DNA of 64,000 bases, from contig OX595992.1 in assembly GCA_951394045.1 (NCBI GenBank), positions 2,542,001 to 2,606,000 on the forward strand, written 5' to 3'. The notes below the pieces were generated by a model, which saw nothing but the letters and a program-made list of their open reading frames with translations, made no database searches and had not been told where the DNA came from. Source of the DNA: Nitzschia sp. DOCU1 (Eukaryota > Bacillariophyta > Bacillariophyceae > Bacillariales > Bacillariaceae). Position numbers and translations under genes: made by a program. Shown here one piece after another: positions 28,558-37,903 of this stretch (the stretch's first letter is position 1; every line of letters begins with the position of its first letter).

Positions 28558-30339
28558 ATGCAACGACTCTGCAACCTATTATTTCTTCTACTAAAGACAC
28601 TTTCCGGGCGGGTGGTCGTCGTTCGCGTCGTCCCGCTACTTTTGTTCTTGTTGCTGCAGCTGGTCGTGCTCTTGCCCCACCCAGCGAACTCCGCCATTAT
28701 CATTCGTCCCAGGATTCAACGAGGTCGACGACATGCTCTCTTTTGGATAACCGAAGGTAGCTATCGTCGACGCCGAATGGGACTGTATCACCATCATTAT
28801 CCTGATCAACTGCAAAAGAATCCACATCAGCATTTGCATTATTGCCGGAAACGTTTCGTCTCGTCGGCTACGACTTGTGGAATGACTTCATTATCAATGG
28901 GCCAAGATCAAAATTATGATGACCTGCCGCTGCCGACTACTACCAACAATAACGATGGGATCAATGACCAAGATTCCCGCCTCGAGCGGTATCTTTTGGA
29001 TTGTAAGGAGTCAGCATCATCCTCGCAAGGCTACACGACCGTGACCGAAAAGGATCGCAAGACCATGGTGCGGACCTTGCTGGGAAAAGGCAAGTGGACC
29101 AAGTCGGAATTCAAAGCGAAACTTCAAATGTTTTGTACGGACTGGCAGTGGAAACAAACCAACGATTTTATATCCAAACATTGGGACGAATTGAATCAAA
29201 TCGGGCAAGAAATAGCTGCAAGAAACACCGACGACATTGCAAACGCAGCAACAACATCGCCTTCGTTTCTCGATGCACTTGACAAATACAATCGTACGGA
29301 ATACTATCAAGGCCAATCTCCTCGCAAACTATTTTCGGCCATGGCACGAGGACGGATCTATCAGGGAAAGTTTGAACGTTTGTTGGAGGATTTTGAAAAG
29401 TTGGAATGGAAATATTGGTACGAACGCCACATACGAAACGACCCGGACGAGCTATCATTGATAGAATCGTTCGCGGAGGACTATTTGCGAGTAGCATCAC
29501 AGGAGGACGAGGATATTGGTAGTAGCAATGATTGGAGAATGGTGGAGTTGGATTCGATTTCAACCATGCGACTAGTCCGGAGAGCCCTGAAACAAGAGTT
29601 TCCACAAGCGCCTCGTCAACCAGCCGACGGCGGTAAAGCGAGTGGCATACAAGGGGAATTGAACCTCCTGACGTACTTGCAAGAGTTTGTTGTACCAGCA
29701 TTGCAAACAACCAAACCTGGAGCTGAGTTTCGTATACTGGCGCCCGTTATGCTCATGAATCAACGCAAGGGCCGAAATCTCAATACCAAGAAAACACCTT
29801 TTACTTTGGAATTGCCACCAGACGTTGATTTGTCGGGCAAAACGACCGAATTGGATGCCATGATTGTAGAGTTGATGAATGGTGATGATGATCCCAAGAA
29901 AATTCGAGTGCGGCAAGTTTGGGAAGCCAAGGCGACACTTCATCCCATGACCATTGGAGATGCATTGCGGAAAAAGGGACAAACGCTCCAGTACTTTACA
30001 AGGAATAATAGTACCAAGGCGGATCATGTCATGTTCAATATTGAGGGTAAGGCCTACTCGATGGACACGGAAAACCATGACTCTGATCCAGCGTTGTTTG
30101 GTATCTTTGGTAAAACAATCTTGGGTCCCAAGTCTTCCGTTGCTCGTTTGGAATGCGCTTTGGGGGAATCCTTGCTAGAGAAATGTGTCGACGCGGTGAA
30201 CAAAGCATTGGATACGGGAAGAGTATCGGTGTCCGCCGACAATGTTTTGGAAGAATTTGATCGTCTCTTGGCCTTGATGCGGCAATTGCGAGCCACAATG
30301 GTCATTCGATCGGAGCTGAACAAACCCACCAGCTCCTAG
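28558..30339 (+). CDS. Secreted or organellar protein with PD-(D/E)XK-like C-terminal domain
   Basis: A 593-residue protein. ATG 28558 is chosen because it directly precedes a strongly hydrophobic leader (residues 5-45, LLFLLL...LLLFLLLQLVVLL) ending in PANSA, followed by a basic segment. This suggests ER entry and perhaps an organelle; the in-frame upstream extension has no such logic. The middle is helical and charged. Residues about 430-520 contain GELNLLTYLQEF, then TTELDAMIVEL, then VRQVWEAKATL: an E...D...ExK arrangement typical of PD-(D/E)XK nuclease folds (GE, ELDxxxV, WExKA). The assignment is by pattern only, and the protein could be a non-catalytic relative. No neighbour hints at a pathway. 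Single exon. Confidence 0.65.
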   Translation: MQRLCNLLFLLLKTLSGRVVVVRVVPLLLFLLLQLVVLLPHPANSAIIIRPRIQRGRRHALFWITEGSYRRRRMGLYHHHYPDQLQKNPHQHLHYCRKRFVSSATTCGMTSLSMGQDQNYDDLPLPTTTNNNDGINDQDSRLERYLLDCKESASSSQGYTTVTEKDRKTMVRTLLGKGKWTKSEFKAKLQMFCTDWQWKQTNDFISKHWDELNQIGQEIAARNTDDIANAATTSPSFLDALDKYNRTEYYQGQSPRKLFSAMARGRIYQGKFERLLEDFEKLEWKYWYERHIRNDPDELSLIESFAEDYLRVASQEDEDIGSSNDWRMVELDSISTMRLVRRALKQEFPQAPRQPADGGKASGIQGELNLLTYLQEFVVPALQTTKPGAEFRILAPVMLMNQRKGRNLNTKKTPFTLELPPDVDLSGKTTELDAMIVELMNGDDDPKKIRVRQVWEAKATLHPMTIGDALRKKGQTLQYFTRNNSTKADHVMFNIEGKAYSMDTENHDSDPALFGIFGKTILGPKSSVARLECALGESLLEKCVDAVNKALDTGRVSVSADNVLEEFDRLLALMRQLRATMVIRSELNKPTSS

Positions 30340-30647
30340 CAAGCAGCAAGGCGCATGCCGTCTAGTAGTAGACATTTCTACTAGGCCGGAAAGCAGAACA
30401 TTTTTATCGAGGAGGACAGTCTTAATACCAATGGATACAATGGTGTGATCGTGCAGGGGAACAGTCAGAATGACGCTCCTAATGATGGCTGCGGTGACCA
30501 AATTGGCAGCTACTGTACCTCTCGGAGGGACAATTCCCTCCATTGATGCACTACTAATTGACTTAGTCTCTAAGTAGGAAATAAACAAATCCCGGAGGGA
30601 GGACGAGTGGTGAATGCCGTGTGTGCCGTTTCTTACAAGAACATTGT
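30340..30647. other. Short intergenic between convergent genes
   Basis: Just over 300 bp between the stops of the PD-(D/E)XK-like gene and paralogue D. No feature was recognised. Confidence 0.35.
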
Positions 30648-32123
30648 TCATTGAGCGCGGTGACGTTTCGATGGGCCCTGCAAGAGATCCAACTTTTGCG
30701 CCTTGGATTCTGCGGCGGGGACTTCACGGCCGTCACTTCCCTCCTCCTCGACACTATCGACCACGGGATCTGATCGATTCTTGAACTCAGCACGCAATAG
30801 CATGATAACCTTGTGTTTTGCAACACATTCGTCTACTGCCTCCCATCCGGTGAGAGTGCGCTGTAGAAATCTGCCCCCGTCTTTCTCCTGTATCTGCTTG
30901 ACGATATCAGCAGCAACGGTGTTCTTATCGTAGCCTCTTTCATTGCTCTTCAAATGTTGTTCACTGCTCTTGGAGACAAGTTCCGACAGTCGCAGGTTTC
31001 CATGCCATGTAAACGCAAAGCGACCACGGCCCATCAAGACATCGTGTGGCCTAGGGTAGAGGGCGCAATCGGATGTGCCGACTGTTGTGCTCTCTCCCCA
31101 ATAACCCAAATGAGGATCTTCCCTTAACTTGGCCTCTTTTATTCTGCGTTGTGTCAAGTAAGTCTCGACCTGATCCTTGTTAAAAATTCCCTCGCCCGGT
31201 GTGAGGAAGTCAAGTGGTATTCTGATACCGAATGACAGGAGGTCGTACTTTAGCTCTAGCAATGATCCCGAATGAAGCCTTTTCCGGAGCCTCAAGTCCT
31301 TCTTCATAAGTCCATTTGATGCGCTGATAAAGGAACCCAGCGATGAAGAATGGTCACATAGAATATGAAAACCACAAATACGAACAGGTCGATCATTCAA
31401 AATGTGCTGGGACTGTCGAATAGAATTCAAGAATTCACCAACGCCGAACTTCCACGTTCCACACAGATTGGCCACTTCCACAACGCCTCGCTTTTGAACC
31501 TCTTCGTCTTCCAGGGCCGCCATAAGTTGATACCAAATATATCGGGTTCGTGTCTTCCAGTCCAGAACACGACCCATTGCCGAGAATTTGCAATAAAGTG
31601 CACAAAGTCCCTGATCGTTAACCTTCAAAACCTGTGTCGACGACTCGCGAATACATCTCATCTCAGAGTCAGCCAAATCATCCAGAGTGATTTTCTTGAC
31701 TAACTTTTCTTCTCCAAATAATTCGATCTTGTGTTCAAAGTACCGGCTCATTTTCTTGGCTGCCTTTTCGGGGTTGAAACGTTCCGCCCGCAGAAACATT
31801 AAGTGAAACTTGTCGTCAGACGCTATGCTGGGTTTCAAGAATACGGCCCGGTCGAGAGCGGCACGTTTTCCTTGCGGAATGTTGGCCAATTCATGTCTCA
31901 TGCGCCGTAAGCTCGACGCCACAAACTCGGGCGTTTCCTCAATCACGTCAGCGACGCCATGGATTTCGTCGTAGACTTGTTCCCTTTCGTGAAACGTCAA
32001 AGCATTCATTTCGTGAACAAAATTTGGAATCGAAGCGAAGGAGGAATCGACATCCCGTGTCGTTGACATGGTCGACGATAGCGGTTGTTTTGCTATCCTC
32101 TCTCGCCTGCAGCAATTTTCCAT
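30648..32123 (-). CDS. CRAL-TRIO/DUF6824-like protein, paralogue D
   Basis: A 491-residue divergent member of the family. It opens MENCCRRERIAKQ, has the conserved block LTFHEREQVYDEIHGVADVI, the CRAL-TRIO-N-like LRAERFNPEKAAKKMSRYFE, a CRAL-TRIO-like core with RPVRICGFHILCDHSS, and the second domain with YPRPHDVLMGRGRFAFTWHG followed by VKQIQEKDGGRFLQ. It ends PSKRHRAQ. It is closer to the truncated gene at 1-1228 (shared HILCD/HVLCD-QSSSLG and helical-block wording) than to A-C, so the window holds two sub-groups. It lies on the minus strand 13 kb from the tandem cluster, indicating a dispersed older copy. ATG 32123 is supported by the family-like CC start. Confidence 0.87.
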   Translation of the reverse strand: MENCCRRERIAKQPLSSTMSTTRDVDSSFASIPNFVHEMNALTFHEREQVYDEIHGVADVIEETPEFVASSLRRMRHELANIPQGKRAALDRAVFLKPSIASDDKFHLMFLRAERFNPEKAAKKMSRYFEHKIELFGEEKLVKKITLDDLADSEMRCIRESSTQVLKVNDQGLCALYCKFSAMGRVLDWKTRTRYIWYQLMAALEDEEVQKRGVVEVANLCGTWKFGVGEFLNSIRQSQHILNDRPVRICGFHILCDHSSSLGSFISASNGLMKKDLRLRKRLHSGSLLELKYDLLSFGIRIPLDFLTPGEGIFNKDQVETYLTQRRIKEAKLREDPHLGYWGESTTVGTSDCALYPRPHDVLMGRGRFAFTWHGNLRLSELVSKSSEQHLKSNERGYDKNTVAADIVKQIQEKDGGRFLQRTLTGWEAVDECVAKHKVIMLLRAEFKNRSDPVVDSVEEEGSDGREVPAAESKAQKLDLLQGPSKRHRAQ

Positions 32124-33081
32124 GACGCGGTCTTCGTGATTGGGGTCAGAAATAATGAGAAACTCTACACCATGATCGAAAGTTTGTTTGGCTCTTTTTC
32201 ATTTAGTGGCGTGAAAGTGATGACGCAGAAGGATACCTAAGCCCCGATGAGAAACGTTCGGACATGCGTCATTGGTTCGAGCGGGGAGTCATTTTTAGGC
32301 AATCCGCGAGCACCTTGCTGCTTGCTGTACCGCATATTGAATTCAGTATCATCTTGAACTAAGCTGGTCCCGTTCGTTCAGAATAGCAGAACGAGAACCC
32401 AAAGAAGTTCAACTCGCGAGTGAGGCAATAGCTTCCCAGTAATATGTACCCACTATGAACGGAATAACCTTTTCGATGGGAATAGCCTGACACATAGGGA
32501 CAAACTACCAGCGTCTCACATGTTTGGTCGTAAAAAACGGGAAGCGTAGTACTACCGGTACTCTGCTACCGGTAGCTGGCTCTAGTTGCTACTATCATAG
32601 TAGCTACCCGCATATTTGATTACTGGTAGCAGCGGAGACCGTTTCCTAGAGAGAGCAAAGCAGGAGGTGGCGTGTTCTCCCACTCTGCTTCCTTTCTTGT
32701 TGCTTGTGGTCATGCGAGGACGAGGAGGATGGATTTCGTCTCTGTTGCTGTTGTGGTGTAGGAAGCATCTGTTTCGTCAACGTAAGAAGAAAAAGCTTGC
32801 AGCAGGAAACTCAGACGCTTCCCACCAAGAACTTTGTTAGTAGACTCCCAGTAAGAAGTTTGTATCCATGCTGGTGCTCGTACGCGTGCTTCAACATTGC
32901 TAGTAGGAGGGCAGACCTGACGATATCCACCACCGCCGTGAAGATCCTCTAATACTATCTCTACGGGTGCTCTAGTACGGAAGGCACCATGCAAGTCTAC
33001 CAATAGATACTACTAGTTATTAGAACTAATATCCGAATGGTCCTGTGGAAGCGATGATATAGCACTCCTTCTTGTTCGACG
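32124..33081. other. Intergenic, paralogue D promoter and ankyrin-like gene 3' flank
   Basis: About 960 bp. TACCGGTA palindromes occur close together near 32555 and 32572. The open frames at 32616-33003 lack any domain. No RNA gene was seen. Confidence 0.35.
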
Positions 33082-35514
33082 TTACAATACTACCCGTCGA
33101 CGTTTCTTGGCCGGAAGCGATCGTTGGCTCGTCCTGGCTCTGGACGTTGGCGCCGCCGTCAAGTCTTTTTGTGCTGCTGGAGACGCAGGGGCTGCTGGGT
33201 CTTGTTCCATAGTAGACGATTTGGTGGTGCCACGCTTTTTGTTCCGCAGGGGCGATGCTTTCCCCGCAGCCTTTTTGGTGCTGCTAGTAGGAGTAGCCGA
33301 TTTTTTCACGGCAAGCGTTCGTTTCTTGAGTGGCATCGTTTTCGATGATTCTGGCGTTGTCGCGTTATTTGTATCTGGTAATTGCAGAGTATCCTCCTCC
33401 AGTTGTCCGGTTTCTTCTGCCGATGCTGCTTCCAACTGTCGTTTCTTGGGACTTCTACTGCTTCGAGTCCTTTTCGACACTTTAGAAACCTCAGAAGGAG
33501 CACTGCCGACATTTGTCGTTGCCTCGTCATGCTGCTGCTCATGGATTGCCACTGCTTCTTCTGCCGCTATTTTGACTTTGGCCTTTTTCGTCTTTAATTG
33601 CCGATTCGTTTCTTCCAACTCTTTGCATTGCGCTTGTAATTCCTCGATTTCTTGTTCTAATTTTGCAGCTTGGCATTGTCGATGTTTCCATCGGCGGTGC
33701 AATTGTTTTTCGTACAAACTCCACATGGCATTGTCGGGTACATTCCGCGTCGCCAAGTACAATACTTGTGGCCTTGCTTTGAGTAGTGTATACGTCAAAG
33801 ATGTCACACACAAGTCAAAGATACCATCCACTGCTGTATTTTTGCTTTTGTGTTGTTCATGGTTCAAGATCCGACGAAGCTCCTTTTCTTCCTCATCCAA
33901 ATCCACAGGATTATCTCGCACTAAAATACCATCTCCGTGATCTTGGGGCGGCGGCGCAGGAACTGGTGCGGCGGCTGCTGCAGGTACTACAGGAACCACC
34001 GCGACATTGTTGTTGTTACCTGTCACAATGGTTGGCTCGTTTTTGAGTGGTTTGTCGACGTCTTGGAATGGCTCTGTTCGAGACCATCGCGCGAGGGCGG
34101 GTACAATGGCCGCCACACAATGTAATTGTGGATCCACATATCGAATTGATTCCGGATAAAGCTGCAAAAGCAATTCCACATCTTGATGGATAAACTTCCA
34201 ATCCTCTCTATTGTTTTTGGAATAGCAAGAGAATGTTGCAAGTGTTGCAAGTCTTTCTTGTTCATTCCAGATATGATCGCGTTGAAAATCCAACAAACTC
34301 AACAAATAGGAATGAAGTGGTAAACGACCTTGAGGACAATGATATCGTACCGCATTGGGATACAAGGTCGTCAAGAGAGGAACACAAGTAGCATGTCCAA
34401 ACAATTCCACCAGTTTTTGGAATTCTTTGGCGTCGGCTGGTTTGTTTGGTTCTGCTGTGCCTCTGTCGTTTGGGTCGTCTTTGGTGCTATTCGCCAGCGG
34501 AACTGCCGTCTCGGATTGCTTTTGTTGTTGTTGCTGTTGTTGTGCTGACTTGTCCTTGGCTGCAGGTTTCGAATCGTCCTCCTCGTCGTCGCCACGGCTC
34601 GGACGTCGTCTTGTTCTTCTGCGACTAATACTAAACGACGACGACGACGTAAATGTCGAATCCGTGTCTGTATCGTTGTCGTCCGTTCCCAAGGCATACA
34701 GTTTGGTCATGCTGGTATCCATTTTCTTTTTCTTCTTTTGGCCTTCAAAATCAATACATGGTGTGGCCTTGTGCCATTGCGTCCATTCATGGGCACTTAG
34801 ATTGGCATAATGCAACGGTAAATTCCCCCACGCATCTCGTTGCTCTAGTTGTTGTGGATACACAAGAGCGGCCACTGCCACAATCACAGGAGGAACTTGA
34901 TTGTACACCAAAAAATGCAAGAGCGGCATGGTAGGATCCGTACTGACTTGAAATTGCGAACTTCTTGTACGAGTGACTTTTTTGCTTTCCTCCAATCGCC
35001 AAGGCAGAGCTTGCATGGGCCGGGGTACTTGACGAATCAAAGTCGCAGTCTTTTCCAGTGCTTCCACGACCTGGTCCAAATTTGGAACTTGTATTAGACT
35101 GTCTTCTTCTTCTTCTTCTTGACGCAGTGGTCCCTGACGTAGTTGACAAAACAAGGTTCGCCATTCCTCCAAAAGTGGAAAACGAACATCGTCTGCTGTA
35201 TAATCCCACGCTCTATACAAGACAAATTGTTCATGATGTTTCGAACCAGTCAGTAGTCGCGTCCAAATCTGCGACACCAAGTCTGCCAAATACGAAGGCG
35301 GAGGTGGTTGATAGCCTGTAACAGTTGATTTTTGAGGAGCGTGGTGTTGCAGCAGGTATTGTACCACACCTACAGGACAATCGGTCCGGGGAATCATTCT
35401 CACAAGGTATTGATGAATATGAGACGAACTCTTGAGACGACGGGCCACTTTACAAATGGGATTCCATTCTTCAATTGTGGATTTGCGCAAAGCTTGATCT
35501 AATTTGAGGGACAT
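33082..35514 (-). CDS. Ankyrin-like diatom family protein 1, with coiled coil and basic tail
   Basis: An 810-residue protein; ATG 35514 (MSLKLDQALRK) matches the start of its relatives, and upstream codons look like leader. It shares the layout of four other genes here: an N-terminal helical region (SDWxxVxxLxR-type; here EEWNPICKVARRL), a short P-V/L-D-x-V-x-Y/F block (CPVGVVQYLLQHH), ankyrin-like units (RDAWGNLPLHYAN, PQGRLPLHSYLLS) and the C-terminal signature SLTYTLLKARPQVLYL. It then adds a coiled coil (AKLEQEIEELQAQCKELEET) and a 150-residue Lys/Ser/Ala-rich tail (KKRTLAVKKSATP, ending PAKKRRRVVL), which suggests a nuclear location. Ser/Asp low-complexity and a Gln run sit in the middle. 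Ankyrin-like repeats bind proteins; the partner is unknown. Divergent from family member 2. Confidence 0.72.
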   Translation of the reverse strand: MSLKLDQALRKSTIEEWNPICKVARRLKSSSHIHQYLVRMIPRTDCPVGVVQYLLQHHAPQKSTVTGYQPPPPSYLADLVSQIWTRLLTGSKHHEQFVLYRAWDYTADDVRFPLLEEWRTLFCQLRQGPLRQEEEEEDSLIQVPNLDQVVEALEKTATLIRQVPRPMQALPWRLEESKKVTRTRSSQFQVSTDPTMPLLHFLVYNQVPPVIVAVAALVYPQQLEQRDAWGNLPLHYANLSAHEWTQWHKATPCIDFEGQKKKKKMDTSMTKLYALGTDDNDTDTDSTFTSSSSFSISRRRTRRRPSRGDDEEDDSKPAAKDKSAQQQQQQQKQSETAVPLANSTKDDPNDRGTAEPNKPADAKEFQKLVELFGHATCVPLLTTLYPNAVRYHCPQGRLPLHSYLLSLLDFQRDHIWNEQERLATLATFSCYSKNNREDWKFIHQDVELLLQLYPESIRYVDPQLHCVAAIVPALARWSRTEPFQDVDKPLKNEPTIVTGNNNNVAVVPVVPAAAAAPVPAPPPQDHGDGILVRDNPVDLDEEEKELRRILNHEQHKSKNTAVDGIFDLCVTSLTYTLLKARPQVLYLATRNVPDNAMWSLYEKQLHRRWKHRQCQAAKLEQEIEELQAQCKELEETNRQLKTKKAKVKIAAEEAVAIHEQQHDEATTNVGSAPSEVSKVSKRTRSSRSPKKRQLEAASAEETGQLEEDTLQLPDTNNATTPESSKTMPLKKRTLAVKKSATPTSSTKKAAGKASPLRNKKRGTTKSSTMEQDPAAPASPAAQKDLTAAPTSRARTSQRSLPAKKRRRVVL

Positions 35515-35957
35515 GATTCCAATGATTGCATTATTATTTGTTTGCTTGCTTGCTTGCTTGTTTGCCTGACAATGAAAATATGGGAATGATGCTCTGTCAA
35601 TGGAACGCAGGGAACAACGGCGGCGGGGGGGATCCCGCCAAAACGTCAACCGCCGCGCCGTCATGGTCGGTCATCGTGCGTGACTAAAAACCGACTCCTT
35701 GGAGTCACTGGGTGTCATCGACAGACCAGCAGACGAACGATGTGCCCCTCAAATGTCAATGGGGCAATAATCTTTCAAATACGTCATTGCGTGCCGCCGA
35801 CGACGACGCGCATCGCAAAAAGTTCGAAATTCTGTTGGATGACGACACGAGACAGAAAATGGCTTCATCTTTTTCTCCTCTTTCACACCTTTGTGGCAAA
35901 CGTCGTCATGCCACTCTTGACACACCCCACACAATTACACTTGCTTCTTCTCCAACC
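35515..35957. promoter_or_regulatory. Shared promoter between two paralogous ankyrin-like genes
   Basis: About 440 bp between divergent members 1 and 2 of the same family, an arrangement that fits inverted duplication. In-frame upstream codons of both genes extend into it (to 35664 and from 35712), so the true 5' ends are uncertain. A short GCTT-rich repeat (TTTGCTTGCTTGC) lies near 35540. Confidence 0.4.
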
Positions 35958-37127
35958 ATGGACCGCATTTGTTTTTATCTCTATCAATCTCCACCGGCAT
36001 GGTTGGAATTGCGTGAACTGTTGCAAGATACTCGCGTGGGCATGGCCAGTGCCGCCCTCTTGTGTTATCCCACCGTGTTATTTTCCCAGCAAGTGCCACT
36101 GGATATTTTTGAGCAGGTCATGCGTCATACCATTCGATGTCATGCACCTCTCGAAATTCGACAAGATTGTTGGCAGTGTTGGAATCAAGTACTACTATTG
36201 GGTACTAATACTAATGTTGTTGTTGGAACAACTGGTACACGGGTGGATCTTACTCCACAAGCCACACAAGAAATTTGGAATTGGACGACGACGACGACGA
36301 CGACGACAAAGAACGAGTTACCACAGCACCTGGTTGTGGCCATTCAAAAGACACTACGGTTATTGAAGATTCGTATGACACAATGTCAAATAGGAGACAA
36401 CTATTTGCATGTCTTGATTCGCGATGGATATCCTTCCTTTTTGATTTGGTGGGTGGCACGACTCTTTCCGGACTTGTTACAAACACCAAATGCTCGTGGA
36501 GAATTGCCCTTGCATGTGGCGTGTCAACAACAAAATGTTGACAATACGAGTATGACAAGAATGCAAGTCCATCTATACAATGACAATATGGATACTATGG
36601 ATACTATGGAGATGGACCACCACAGTCTCCTTGGACAACGACAAGATGCAACTACTACCTTGACCCGAAACGAGTGGATATCCTTATTGAATCGATCCTC
36701 GCCGATTCCATTGCTTTGTTACTTGTATCCTGCCGCTGCTTCTCAGGCTGCGGGTAGTAGTACGACGACGACGATGCGAGGTTCACTGGCACTCGAAGTC
36801 TTTCTACAACGACACACCGTCATCCAGCAGGCAGGTCGTTCGTATCATCATGACCAAGAAGTGTTGTTGCAAGATTTACATTGTCTTTGGAGGTCCGAAC
36901 CTCGTGCTCTAGACACTCGAAATCCCCACGGCGGATGCTGGTTGCCCTTTTGCATTCCCCTTTTGACGAATCACGACGAAACAACAATTTGCAATAATGG
37001 CAATAACGACAATGACGACGACGAAAGATTATGGCAGCAAGAACAACAATCATGTTTCCGGTTAACCATGTCGTATACGTTGTTACGAGAAAATCCAATG
37101 GTCTTGCAACGTTATGTAAAGGCCTAA
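35958..37127 (+). CDS. Ankyrin-like diatom family protein 2
   Basis: A 389-residue family member. ATG 35958 (context caaccATGG) aligns with the family start; an ATG at 35859 in the same frame (aaaATGG) would add 33 residues. N-terminal helical region (WLELRELLQDTRVG), the block QQVPLDIFEQVMRHT, an ankyrin-like unit (ARGELPLHVACQQ), Met/Asp repeats (DNMDTMDTMEMD) and the family end LTMSYTLLRENPMVLQRYVK. It lacks the coiled coil and basic tail of member 1. The WNWTTTTTTTTK stretch comes from an ACG microsatellite at about 36280-36310, which may vary in length between alleles. Divergent from member 1. Function unknown. Confidence 0.72.
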   Translation: MDRICFYLYQSPPAWLELRELLQDTRVGMASAALLCYPTVLFSQQVPLDIFEQVMRHTIRCHAPLEIRQDCWQCWNQVLLLGTNTNVVVGTTGTRVDLTPQATQEIWNWTTTTTTTTKNELPQHLVVAIQKTLRLLKIRMTQCQIGDNYLHVLIRDGYPSFLIWWVARLFPDLLQTPNARGELPLHVACQQQNVDNTSMTRMQVHLYNDNMDTMDTMEMDHHSLLGQRQDATTTLTRNEWISLLNRSSPIPLLCYLYPAAASQAAGSSTTTTMRGSLALEVFLQRHTVIQQAGRSYHHDQEVLLQDLHCLWRSEPRALDTRNPHGGCWLPFCIPLLTNHDETTICNNGNNDNDDDERLWQQEQQSCFRLTMSYTLLRENPMVLQRYVKA

Positions 37128-37903
37128 TGCGCAAGAGAAAATCTCAAGAATCCCCGCTGCGTTGACAGTCGGAAGGATTGACAAAAGTATCATGCCATGT
37201 GGTGGTGGAAAGCCGACACGACCAGGTGGCCAAGAACAAAAAGCCAAGAGTCCTTTCGAAAGTCGGGGCCATCCGCTCGAGACATGACAAGACAGAGTTT
37301 GCGAGGAAATAATGTGGCGTCCAACAAGGCTAAACTCCTACTACTACGCGCGGTAGTACTAGCCGCCATGTCGGATCCACCAAAACAGAAATGCATGAAA
37401 TGCTTGATTGGAGACATGACGATAGTCTGGAGTAAGACTACACAGGCAAAGATCAAGCAGTGGCCTAGTAGACGGACCCGACGAGGAATCCCGGCCACCC
37501 CCGCCAGAACGCTTCGTCTAGTAGTGTAAGTTGGATGATGATGATGATGTGACCCGACTCCTTGAGTAGTAGTGGTAGTTGTAAGTGACCGAACTGATTC
37601 ACACTCTGTAACTACAAATGCTTACATGTTACTAGCTATGTGTGTGGTTACACGTTAGTAGTAGCTATGTGTGTGGAGAGCTGTTGCACACAGTCTGGTA
37701 TGGTGGAAGAGGCTCACTCTCTTGCCCTTCCAAACACATTTAAGCCCTCCTCCCAAACATGCATAATAACGGCATGAATTATGACGGCGAGATGACGTGT
37801 TTGAAAGAAAAATGGGTGGCAATCTCAGTGGACGCAAAAACTATGACGTGATGGCGCAGCAAGTTGCTGGGAACAGACGAGAAAATTGCCGAAGGTTTCT
37901 CCG
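37128..37903. other. Intergenic, contains one copy of a dispersed repeat
   Basis: About 775 bp before the AAA_16 ATPase gene. Around 37565-37650 it carries GTGGTAGTTGTAAGTGACCG...TGTAACTACAAA, which recurs at 41660-41765 upstream of another gene. TAGCTATGTGTGTGG occurs twice close together (37635 and 37665). No coding feature was seen. Confidence 0.5.
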
